A stretch of DNA of 64,000 nucleotides, from NCBI GenBank assembly GCA_945859605.1, contig OX243816.1, positions 28,051,143 to 28,115,142 of the forward strand, given 5' to 3'. Below the pieces are notes generated by a model. The model was not told the origin of the DNA. It ran no database searches and worked only from the letters and a program-made list of their open reading frames with translations. The stretch comes from Lumbricus rubellus. Taxonomy: Eukaryota > Annelida > Clitellata > Crassiclitellata > Lumbricidae. The position numbers and the translations under genes were made by a program. Of this stretch, positions 10,010 through 19,578 are shown piece by piece. Position 1 is the stretch's first letter; every line of letters starts with the position of its first letter.

Positions 10010-10745
10010 CAGTCCGTGGGCTCAACGCCCGTTGGTGTCGATCGCATGTTTCACCATCATCTTCCATTTGAGAGATTGGAGAGGGTCCATCGGGTTGCTG
10101 CGCGTTTTATTGGGAGGTTCACTAAGTCCGACCGTGTATCCCAATATATGCGGTAGGTCTTGCACTGGCTTGCTTTCCCGCAGCGCATCTCATTTAGGAT
10201 TGCATCTTTAGTGTGGCGATGCTTATAAGAGTTCAGGGCTTAACGACACTGTTTCATATAGAAGATGATTAGTGTCGGAGGCAGAGAACAACCTCATACT
10301 CCACGTTTATATTGCGACCGAGCCACCCACAGTAAAGATCCGACCGGGAATTGAACCCGGGCCGCCGGCGCGGAGAGCGGGCTACAACCCACTCGACCAC
10401 GCAGGATCTTCGGCGATGCTTATCAAGCTGGGCACCCTCTTATCTGTGTGAGCTTTGCCTCCCCCTTTCCACTTGCATAGGCCGCCGCCCATTGCGCTCT
10501 GCTGTCCATGGTGACTTAATGGTTCCTTTCACTCGCTCTGCACTGTCTGCAACAATGCAGAGGCGTTCGTTCTCTGTGGTTGGTCCAACATCCTGGAATG
10601 GTTGGTCCAACAACCTGGAATGGACTTCCTTTGACTATGCGACACCTCCCAAGCTGTTCTCAATGTTGAAGACGTTGTTTTCGCTTGATCTCGGCCGGGA
10701 ACGCCTCTGAGTAAGTACCTTGAAGGGGCGCTTTATAAATTTTGA
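10010..10745 (+). mobile_element. CR1/L2-like LINE 3' remnant
   Basis: A broken plus-strand RT tail: RVHRVAARFIGRFTKSDRV near 10085-10135, then after the SINE APSYLCELC and RRSFSVVGPTSWN (10560-10605). It ends with ggcgctttataaattttgattgattgatt, the 3' tail type seen on other LINEs here. It is interrupted by the SINE at 10227-10411. Confidence 0.65.
10227..10411 (-). mobile_element. tRNA-derived SINE (copy 2) with 12-bp TSD
   Basis: Same family as 3154-3342, with a perfect B box (GGGTTCAATTCCC on the minus strand). It is flanked by GGCGATGCTTAT at 10215-10226 and 10412-10423. Confidence 0.85.
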
Positions 10746-11455
10746 TTGATTGATTGTCACGTTCTTGCGCCAGCCAGCTCAGTTTTTGTATGTAGCCTAC
10801 ATTCCGCAGCAGTCTCTGACATCGTCCAGCCATTCAATGCTTGATTGGCCTCCCTCTGACCCCGTGCCGTCAATTACACCGAACAATAGTTTGCTTCACC
10901 AGTCTGCTGTTATCCATTCTGCACACATGCATCATATTACAAATGTTAATCTGGAACATATGTTTTCCGCACACTATGGGGCAGTCTATAGGCTTAACGG
11001 ACGACACGTTAAATCAGAAGGATTTTCGTGCCAAAATATTCCTTGGAACTGTTTGGAATAGGCCTAGTATACTTGTGATCAGTGTGTCGTTAGTAAGGTA
11101 ATCAGATATTAATAACTGAAACAGTGAAGATGAAACAAAAAGCTATAACTGAAACGGAAATCTGAATGCAGTTAAGCTACAGTAGGCCTACTGTAGGCTG
11201 TCTGAAAAATAAAATAAAGGTAACTAACTTAAACTACCGGGTAACTGAAAAACCATGACTGAAATTATACTGCTTTTGGCCCAAAATTAGGTTTGTCACT
11301 ATTTTTCAGCTTCTCTAGTCGAACTCCAACAAGGACAACTGGAACAACCGAAATAACGAAAATCGGTTCCATGAAAAATACAAACACTATAATAAATTCG
11401 ACATGGTAAACTACATGTAGGCTATAGGCTACAGAATCTGATGTCGACGACCAAC
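10746..11455. other. Left sulfatase intron 1, exon-proximal part
   Basis: No gene. 10990-11450 aligns by eye with 40220-40650 of the middle gene (ttaaatcaga, tgatcag, aaaaagctataac, ggaacaaccgaaata), confirming a shared origin. Confidence 0.55.
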
Positions 11456-11690
11456 CTGATAGCGACCTGAAAGTAACTGGCTTCTTGTGGGCGTGCATAC
11501 CGGCTGTACGTAGTAATTGTCGAGTATAACCCCTGTCGTGGCAAGTCTATCAAGGTTTGGAGTCTTTATCGAAGAGCCACGGAAACCGACGTCGGCAAAG
11601 CCATAGTCGTCAGCTAAGATCAGAACCACATTAGGCCGTTGAGCGGCTTTGCTAGAGGAGACGTCAACTGTACCTGTTGCAATGTGACAG
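11456..11690 (-). CDS. ARSB-like: Left sulfatase exon 1, 3' piece
   Basis: After the LINE the frame resumes with a stretch rich in small residues ([12 protein letters not shown]) and then [35 protein letters not shown] and [15 protein letters not shown]. Donor gttggtc follows. All active-site residues in this exon are kept. Confidence 0.85.
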
Positions 11691-12975
11691 TATTTTTTTT
11701 TGTATTTAAACATTTATAAAGCGCCTCTAGTAGGGTGAACCGTTCAGAGGCGCTCCCAGTGCGCAAGGCCCCTCGAGAAGAAACAAGTTTTGAGAAGAGA
11801 CAAAGCAGAGGAGAGACTACCAGAGAGAAGTGTAGAGCGAACAGAAGGAGAAAGGGCATTCCAAAGAGAAGGACCAATTGAGACAAATGATCGAGACTGA
11901 GCCATAGCAGTTCTAGACCGAGGAACCAAGAGGTCAAATCTGGTGGATGAGCGAAGTGGACGGTGGGAGGAAGCCGAGTGAGGACAAAGTAAAATATTAG
12001 TCAGATATTTTGGGGCAAGACCCCGTTGAGCCTTAATGATCAGAGTGAGGATCTTAAATTGTGTGCGAGCACAGAGAGGAAGCCAGTGAAGTTCATGAAA
12101 CATAAAGGCAGAAATGTGAGAGTACTTGGGAAGGCGGGCAATCAATCTAGCAGCTGAGTTGAGAACCGACTGAATCGGTGAAAGACGAACTTTAGGAAGA
12201 CCAACGAGGAGAGCATTGCAATAGTCAATTCGTGAACATATAAAAGCATGAATTAAGGTAGTGAATATGGAGGAGGAGACAGAGCGACGAATGACTCTGA
12301 GACGTCTTAAATGAAAATAAGACGAGCGTGTAACATTGGAAATATGCTCAGTAAAGGTAAGTGAGCTATCAAGTACAACACCCAGATCCCGCACACTTGA
12401 AGAGAAGGAAAACAGCGGGAATTTTTCAGAGAGCAGAATGAAATTAAGCTTCTGGAGCTGCTGGGGAGTACCTAGCCAGATGAATTGAGTCTTTGAAGTA
12501 TTGAGTGAAAGGCGATTAGAAGACATCCATGAGTGGAGATGATTAGTAAGGGATTCAATAAGCGCGACTAACAGCAGCTGGGAAGATGAGGGACCATGGA
12601 CAAAAGCCTGAACATCATCAGCAAATAGATGGCCAGCAGCACTACAAATCCGAAAAAGAGAAGAGATGTCAGCCGTGTAAAGAATAAATAGAAGAGGTCC
12701 AAGAACAGAACCTTGAGGAACACCCAGATTAACATGAACCCATTGGGTTCGAGAGTCACCAGATATAATCATTTGAGTTCTTTCAGAAAGGTACGACTGG
12801 AACCAAGATAGGGGAACATCCTTAACACCATAGGAGGTTTCAAGACGCTTGAGTAGGATATCGTGATCGACCATGTCAAAAGCTGAAGAGACGTCATAGA
12901 GGGCCAAAAGAGTGACCTCAGACTTATCAATAGCAGAATAGATTTCAGATAATAGAGAAAGGAGAGTTATGATCA
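11691..12975 (-). mobile_element. CR1/L2-like LINE, 5'-truncated, inserted in sulfatase exon 1
   Basis: An open RT frame of 414 codons (12988-11744) contains YDVSSAFDMVDHDILL, GVPQGSVLGPLLF (about residue 89) and FADDVQAF (about 122), then LNSAARLIARLPKYSH, HELHWLPL and SFVSIGPSLWNALS. This is the Jockey-superfamily pattern. The 3' end reads ggcgctttataaatgtttaaatac followed by an A run (11693-11702 as T). There is no endonuclease, so it is 5'-truncated. The long uninterrupted frame suggests a recent insertion. It has the same orientation as the host gene. Confidence 0.9.
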
Positions 12976-13000
12976 TTGTTATGATCATTGTATATTGTAT

Positions 13001-13065
13001 GTTATGATCATTGCAAGAAACAGAAAACCATAAAGTGAGCCTGCGTTGTCGTTAATTCGATGCAT
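13001..13065 (-). CDS. ARSB-like: Left sulfatase exon 1, 5' piece (start codon, signal peptide)
   Basis: ATG at 13065. The first 21 codons (MHRINDNAGSLYGFLFLAMI and one more Ile) match the start of the middle copy ([19 protein letters not shown]). The frame then leaves homology into repeats of aatgatcataac at the LINE 5' junction. Confidence 0.8.
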
Positions 13066-13170
13066 AGTCTCGTTTACGTTAGGTCAAAATCAACGATCTA
13101 AAACAGTTACTATGTTAAGTTCAAGTTCGCGTCTTCAAATATGTCCTGCTTGCGTTTCATCACAGTTTGA

Positions 13171-13178
13171 TATTTATA
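13171..13178 (-). promoter_or_regulatory. TATA box of left sulfatase
   Basis: Minus-strand TATAAATA about 106 bp upstream of the ATG. The same motif lies at the equivalent place in the middle copy (41051-41058), within a conserved 5' flank (cgtttcat, cacagtttg). Confidence 0.55.
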
Positions 13179-13274
13179 GTTTTTTTTAATACTGTGGTTT
13201 CATCCACGATTACATATTTGCATGGATCTCTAAAGAGAATATTCAACGCCACCATGCGAGATAATCTGTACTAT

Positions 13275-14770
13275 TATTAATAACGCAGCGATTCCAAAGA
13301 TCATATATTTATATATATATATAAATAAATATATATCCTAGCTATACCCGGCCACGCGGCGCTGTGGCAGAAAAGACCTCCCCCTCCCACTTCCCTCCCG
13401 TCCCCTTTCCTCCCCTCCCCCTCTTCCTCCCCCTCCGCTCCCTACCCACCTCTTCCTCCCCTCCCCTCCCCTCCCCCTCTTCCTCCCCCTCCGCTCCGTA
13501 CCCACCCTCTTCGTCCCGCTCCCTCCGCTCCTTTCCTCCGTCACACCGTCCATTCCTGACATCGGATAGAGCCCAATAATGATGAAAGGCCGTTTTCGGA
13601 AATTAATAAGCGACTCGCTTGTGACGTCACAGCACGCGACCTCATTCATGTTTCGTCAGCGGTGTTTGGTGACAACGCGTTTATGAAATCTGGCAGCCCT
13701 GGTGTTTTGTTGAATTTGCAAATGGCGGTCGAACGGGTTGCAAAGTTCGCTTTTTGTGGAAAAGGTTGCGTTTTTTCGGGAAAAAAGCATAATACAACAC
13801 GGTTCTATTGGAATGGAAGGTGTTGTAAAATTTTCAAAACAATCGGTGCGTAACTTTCGGCGTGATGATGTTACGAACTATTGGAAAGTTTCATTTATAT
13901 ATATATACTAGCTGAACCCAGCCACGCGTTGCTGTGGCTGAAAAGAGGCTCTCCTCCCCTTTCCCCTTCCCCTCCCCTCCCCCTCCTCCTCCCCTCCCCC
14001 TCCCCTCCCCCTCCCCTCCCCCTCCCCCTCCCCTCCCCCTCCCCCTCCGCTCCCCCTCCCACTCCCCGTCCCCTCCCCCTTTCCCTCCCCTCCCCTCCCC
14101 TTTCCTCCCACTCCCCCTCCCCTCCCCTCCCCCTCCCCCTCCCCCTCTCCTCCCTCTCCCCCTCCCTCTCCCTTCCCTTTCCCCCTCCCCTCCCTCCCAC
14201 TCCCCTCTCCCTTCGCCTCCGTCCTCCTCCCCTTCCCCCTCCCCTTGACCTCCACCTCCCCTCCCCCTCCGCTCCCTCCCCACCGTCTTTGTCCCGCTCC
14301 CTCCGCTCCTTTCCTCCGTCGCAGCGTCCATTCCAAGCCCAAAGGCCGCTTTGTGAAAAGGCCTAAAAGCGGCCTCTTTGGAAAATTAATCGCGACTCGC
14401 TTATGACGTCATAGCACGCCACCTCATTGATGTTTCGTTTTCTGTGTTTGGAGACGGCGTTTATGAAATCTCTGCAGCCGTGTGGGACGTGTTTAGTTTG
14501 CAAATGGCGGACGAAGGGATTGCAAAGTTCACTTTTTGTGGAAACGGTTGCGTTTTTTCGGGTGAAAACATCTTAAGACACGGTGCTATTTGAATGGAAG
14601 GTTTTGGTAAATTTTCACAACAATCCGTGCGTAGCTTTCGGCGCGGTAATGCGACGAACTATTGGAAAGTTTCATTTTTATTTATATATATATATATATA
14701 TGTATGTATATAACAGATCTTTAGATATATATAAGATCTTTGGAATCGCTGCGTTATTAATAATATATAT
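13275..14770. repeat. Head-to-tail pair of pyrimidine-rich repeats between inverted flanks
   Basis: Two copies of one family lie in tandem (13336-13910 and 13911-14690). Each has the head CCGGCCACGCG..GCTGTGGC, then hundreds of bases of CCTCCC tract, then a conserved tail (gcaaagttc, tttttgtgg, ggaatggaaggt, ggaaagtttcat) and an AT microsatellite. Other copies are at 24010-24480 and 26455-27150. The pair is bounded by TAACGCAGCGATTCCAAAGA (near 13283) and its reverse complement near 14735-14755. The long frames across the CT tract are composition artefacts. Confidence 0.7.
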
Positions 14771-15084
14771 ATTTATATATATGTAAGAGGATACTGGACT
14801 AGCTCTGGCTTAGGCGCTTTGTCAAGAATTAATAAAATGCGCCTTTATTATAAAATGTCACTTAAATATACAAAATAATGTGCTATATAATTTTCTATAC
14901 AGCTAAATTTCAATATTCTTTTAAATCACATAATTTGGACAGTCCCTAAATCACGGTCAAAAAGTGAAAAAATCACGGCATAGGCCTACTTTTGCAAAAA
15001 TCCCAAAATTCACGGAACCGTGATTTTCCGTGATTTTTCACATTTTCAGCATTTTTCTGGTAAACACGTTAAAATTACGAGTAT
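14771..15084. other. Spacer, AT-rich
   Basis: No gene. A small inverted motif around 14950-15045 (cacggtca, aaaatcacgg, cacggaaccgtgatt, ccgtgattttt) may be a MITE remnant. Confidence 0.35.
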
Positions 15085-16717
15085 TTACGAATGAGTCTTT
15101 GCTTTGGTGGTCGTCTGCTGACCAGTGGAAAAGAGTGATGCTTAGCGACGAGAGTACAATTTCACAATTCTGTGCCTTTACGAGGCACGTCAGACGACCA
15201 CCAAAGCAAAGATTCTGTAATCGTTACATCGTCCCAACCCTTAAGAATGCTGCAAAAGTTATGGTTTGGGGTGCCATTAGTGCAAAAGGGAGAGGCGGTT
15301 TGTGGTTCATGCCGGAAGGGACAACTATTAATGCGGCTGTTTACCTTGGCATTCTGAAAGAGAAGTTGCCTCGGTTCATGACAATCCACGATTGTGATAC
15401 GTTTCAACACGATGGGGCCCCTTGCCATCAGGCAAAAGTTGTTAAGAACTGGCTGGCACAGAATCACGTTCAATTGCTAGCTCCGTGGCCCGGGAACTCG
15501 CCGGACCTTAACCCCATTGAAAATTGCTGGGTGATGTTGAAGCGTAAAGTTGCCGAGAAGAACCCTTCCTCAATTGCGGCACTGAAGAAAATAATTACGA
15601 GCGTGTGGGTGCAAGATATCACAACAGAGTACTGTAAAAAAATTGCATGTCAATGCCTTCACGTATTGCCATGGTTATCGCCAACAAGGGCAAACACACT
15701 ACAGGGTGGGCCAAAAAAAGTGAGAACACCGCGTAAAAAGTAGTATAATTGCATCAAAACTTGTTTCACTGTATCCAAAATAGCTTAAATTGTTTGCTCA
15801 TTCACTTACTTACCTATTTAGCTATATGATGTCTTTATTTCGACGCATTTTAAAGCAAAATTTACAACTCAAAACATACAAGCGTGTAATCGGGCAGAAG
15901 CTCAATGAAAATGTCACTTTGAAACGCTTGCAACGCAGTCGGCAGCTACTTGAGAGGTTTCCTAATGAGAGAAGCGTACGATCGAAGCATCTGGTTTACA
16001 GACGAAAAGACATTCACCGATGCCACTCCAGTAAACTGTTTATTCCGTTGAAACAAAGAAAAATATAAGTTCAGGAAAGTCGACTCATACGAGAACATGA
16101 CCATTTCAGCCGCGCGGTATCTTTTATATCAGTTGGTGTGTCTCGAATGGGTAAAACTAATATCGTGTTCGTTGAACCAGGCGCCAAAGTAAACAGTGAA
16201 TACTATGGTGGACATGTTCTGAGACAAGGCGATATGTGATCGCCATAACTGGACATTACAGCAGCAAGATGGAGCTCCATCTCATACAGCGAAAAATACA
16301 ATCAACTTTCTTTGGCAGGAGAATGTTAACTTCATCGAGCCAGACATGTGGCCACCGAACAGTTGTGATTTAAACGTAGTAGATTATGCCATATGAGGTG
16401 CTTTGCAAGAAAAAGTCTACCGTCGGCGAAAATTTACCACAGTTGAGCAGCTCAAGTTGGCAATAATCGAACTTCGAAGAATGAAGAAATCTGGAACAGC
16501 GTTTTATTGACATGCAGTAGCATAAAACCGAGCGGCGTCGACACTTAGAAAAACTCGTTGAGAAGCAAGGAGGACACATTGAACATGATTTCTGATTAGC
16601 TAAATACTTGGCACACAAAAATATATGAAAACAATATAATTAATTGAATTATATTTGTAAATAACTCGTATTATACAAGGTGTTCTCACTTTTTTTGGCC
16701 CACCCTGTAGATACTAG
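15085..16717 (+). mobile_element. Tc1-like transposase gene, 5'-truncated, interrupted by a mariner
   Basis: Reads DQWKRVMLSDEST, VMVWGAISAKGRGGLWF, FQHDGAPCHQAKVVKNWL and PGNSPDLNPIENCWVMLKRK, the DDE catalytic half of a Tc1 transposase (second Asp in HDGAPCH, Glu in NPIENCW). A shift near 15640 is needed to continue as SMPSRIAMVIANKGKHT; removing the mariner (15702-16707) restores the ending HTRY and a stop at 16715-16717. The helix-turn-helix half and 5' terminus are missing. Confidence 0.85.
15702..16707 (+). mobile_element. mariner-like element nested in Tc1
   Basis: 1006 bp with matching ends CAGGGTGGGCCAAAAAAAGT, flanked by TA on both sides (15700-15701, 16708-16709). Its transposase is heavily broken, but LQQQDGAPSHTAKNTINF and MWPPNSCDLNVVDYAI are readable (16258-16395), a mariner-type DDE pattern with the expected Pro and Asn decayed. 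Not functional. Confidence 0.85.
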
Positions 16718-17087
16718 CCAGTGAAGAGGTACTTGCAGCTGTATAAGTACAGGGTTAGAGTTAGTAGTAGGTTAAGTGTCTAATACTCATGTTTCTTGGA
16801 GAAAAAGTGTCAAAATCTCAAGAAAACATAGAGAAATAGTCAAAATTGGGGGTGATGCATGCATTTTGGCCATGACTGTAAGCTGACACCAATAATTCTG
16901 ACCATCGTTCGTAACTACAATGTGTTATTGATATATTATCTTCGTGGAGTAGCTCACAACCTTTCTTTTAACTTGAATAAACTCATTGATGCTAACCAGC
17001 CCGCACTGTCTTTAATGCATTTCATTCCACATTGTGACGTGCATGGTTATCTAATAATATTATCTTTATGTCTAATAAATGGTTTAC
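16718..17087. other. Spacer, nothing recognised
   Basis: AT-rich DNA between two transposons. A 77-codon frame at 16859-17092 has no recognisable features. Confidence 0.4.
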
Positions 17088-17473
17088 GTTGAATTCAGCG
17101 CGCACATTTCAGCGACCTTCATTTCAGCGACCTCAATTCGCCGCCGCACATTTCAGCGCGTATTCAATCACGGCCGACTAATTTAGTCGGCCGTGATAAT
17201 CGTGATTCAATTCGGCGACCTTCATTTCAGCGCCTACTCAATTCATTATTAAGAACAATTTGGCTTTGAAGGTCCACAACTGTTTTTGCTTTGATTTTGC
17301 TTTGATGTTATTATCAATAAAACGTGTTGTTTGCGCACGGTTTAGGCCTTTAGCAACGTCCTTTTGAAGCAGCGCTGAAATGAAGGTCGCCGAATTGAAT
17401 ACGCGCTGAAATGAGCGGCGGCGAATTGAGGTCGCTGAAATGAAGGTCGCTTAATGTGCGCGCTGAATTCAAC
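17088..17473. mobile_element. Short element with long inverted arms built of TTTCAGCGACC phrases
   Basis: 386 bp. Both arms begin GTTGAATTCAGCGCGCACAT and continue inverted for about 130 bp with repeated phrases TTCATTTCAGCG, CAATTCG and GACC. The left arm alone carries a 36-bp palindromic insertion (17169-17204). The centre (17240-17360) is unrelated AT-rich DNA. No coding capacity. The flanks (ggtttac, ggatacc) are only weakly similar. Confidence 0.75.
17169..17204. mobile_element. 36-bp palindromic insertion with 7-bp direct repeats
   Basis: CACGGCCGACTAA, one T, then its exact reverse complement TTAGTCGGCCGTG, then ATAATCGTG. ATTCAAT flanks both sides (17162-17168, 17205-17211). The opposite arm of the host element shows the empty site. 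Confidence 0.6.
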
Positions 17474-19309
17474 GGATACCCTTATAAATTAATATAAAAC
17501 TGAATGAACATTATGCATTATTATCATAATGATGTTATTAATATATTGTACAAAGGTTTCATGTTTAACTGTTGTTGCTTGGTCATTTTTTCTTGCTGGA
17601 TCTTCCGTAGATCATGCCAGTTATTTATGGGTATCTCAAATCTTCAAGTCAAAAGGCTTAAAAACATCCTCTGGCTTTAATGGTTATGTTAATTTATTAG
17701 ACTACTCTTACGGACAACCCTTACGACTCAACGCAGCGGTCGTGAATAAGCCGGTGCCCTGCACATGGCTTTCGAGTGGCGCTTTAGAAATTAGGAGATT
17801 ACGATTACAATGTTTATCTACTAATACACTCCTTAACATTGTTCAGACAGCTGCACTGGCTGACTGTTGAATTCTTAAGGTTTAAGAATAAGTTTAAACT
17901 CTCTGCCTCACTTATAAAAGCTTCACAAGAAGCACCCTCTTAGCTACCTTTAACTTTACCTCCTTATCTCTCTTCCCGCATTCTGTGATCTCAGTGTATG
18001 TTTGGTTGTGTTTTTACAGAGCCACACTGCAGCGCAGTCGCTCTTGTGCATTGCACGCTTAGAGAATAGAATCATATGCCAAGTTCCAACGTTTGTATGA
18101 ATGATTCTCCCTTCAAGAGATGTCTATCATGTCTCAAACTCACAACTTCTTAAGACTATCAAGATATAATCAATCAATCAATCAGCCGTTTATTGACAAT
18201 AGAAATCTCAGGTAAATTTAAAACTGAAAAAGACCCAGAAAGTTCTAAAAAAATCATCAGCTGCCGTTCATAGAACAACCGTAAAAGATTAAAAAAATCC
18301 GCTAATGCCTAGCTGTCCCGTTTCATGTAATCAATCAATCAATCAATGAGCCGTTTATTGACAATAGAAATCTCAGGTAAATTTAAAACTGAAAAAGACC
18401 CAGAAAAGATCATTCATGCATGTAATTACAGATGGCTAAAACAATTTACTTAATCAACATGATTATAGCCTAAACGTCAATTTTATTAAAAACAAACATA
18501 AACTAAACTGATACTGTCTGGACTAACTGTAAATGATTAAGTACACATCAGATTCACATTACTGTGTAGTTTTGTATGCATACATTATTTTGTAATCACA
18601 AATAAAGAAATAAAAAATGTAAAACTTGCTTAAAAGAAACTTTTGACAAAATTGATCAACCAGAATTGTAGACAATGAAACAGAAAGCTGTAACAATTAA
18701 TAAAAGACACTTTCTACAAATAACCAATTCTACATTTCAACTGTAAAATTTGAACATGCACTGTAATATTTTGGAACTGATGACAGAAAAGTTACAATGG
18801 AATGAATATAGCCAGAGGTTTGTAACCATTTGTTAATGCTTCATGGACAATGTTAGTGGTCCAAATTTTTTGCAACATGTCCCAAAGATACTCTCTTACT
18901 CAATTTCCAAAGAGAAAAAATCCAAACTGTGTTTTTGAAAGAGAAATTGCTATGAGAAATAGATAATTACACAACCAAAACTACATAAAAAGTCATTTTA
19001 AACACTAAAGAGTTTCATCAGCAAGGATTCACAACATTTTATGCAGCAACTTTGTTCATTCAAACTTCCTATTCTCTGTACATACACAATCCGGTTTTTG
19101 TACCTATTTTTTTCAACAGATTTGTTTAGATTTGAATCCATAATGTTCATTAAAAGCTTAGAACATGATAAACTCAGAAGAATGATCTTAGTGTGCAACC
19201 CTTGACCACCAAACAGAAACATCGAATAATCATATTATATTTTTAGAATGAATGTCAATAATAACTATGGACCAGTTTTAAATCCAACTGTGGATTTCTG
19301 GGAATGATA
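17474..19309. other. 3' flank and probable 3' UTR of middle sulfatase, with dispersed repeats
   Basis: 17695-17815 is a plus-strand copy of the ggcgctttagaaat repeat. 18169-18242 and 18328-18405 are direct duplicates (agccgtttattgacaataga, ctcaggtaaatttaaaactg), each preceded by (ATCA)n, as expected for an antisense LINE 3' end. 18890-19309 matches 50690-51065 next to the right copy, so it is conserved 3' UTR. Confidence 0.55.
18482..18487 (-). terminator. Possible poly(A) signal of middle sulfatase
   Basis: AATAAA on the minus strand about 820 bp past the stop. Other AT-rich matches are possible. Confidence 0.25.
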
Positions 19310-19578
19310 TTAAGCCCATGGACTCCAGACACCATCATGGAGCGCTGGGTCACAGAGTGGGTCATCTTCAGGAAACCGTACAGGAACTGCAATTGACTGG
19401 TAGTAGTCCAGACGATTCAAAAGCTGAACTGCTATATCTTGGTTCTCTTCGAAAACGTCCGTGGTTTCCAAGGGATCGCTGGAAAGGTCAAACAACCATA
19501 TGTTCTTCGCTTTTGGATCTGGGTCTGGGATGGAATCTATTGCAGGATTCTCAGGTGGTGCCACCCAGGTTCCGTTGC
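19310..19578 (-). CDS. ARSB-like: Middle sulfatase exon 8 (stop)
   Basis: 269 nt; residues 440-527. Contains [48 protein letters not shown] and the C-terminal GVWSPWA with TAA at 19312-19310. Confidence 0.92.

Larger units (their letters stand above)
2550..13065 (-). pseudogene. ARSB-like: Arylsulfatase B-like gene, left copy; exon 1 split by a LINE; 3' exons off window
   Basis: Three exons are visible: exon 1 in two pieces (13001-13065 and 11456-11690), exon 2 (4132-4318) and exon 3 (2550-2791); exons 4-8 should lie left of base 1. Splice phases match the middle copy exactly, and exons 2 and 3 are open and unshifted. The sulfatase signature is intact: [12 protein letters not shown] (metal Asp pair), VCTPTRSQ (Cys converted to formylglycine), and VGKWHLG (catalytic Lys and His). 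The start MHRINDNAGSLYGFLFLAMII begins a signal peptide that is cut by a reverse-transcriptase-bearing insertion of about 1.3 kb in the same orientation. The transcript would read into stops within a few codons. I call it a likely pseudogene; a secreted enzyme from a downstream start or from splicing out the insert cannot be excluded. Confidence 0.8.

Noticed and set aside
13364..14366. Pro/Ser-rich and Gly/Glu/Arg-rich ORFs
   Set aside because: Products of a CCTCCC tract read on both strands.
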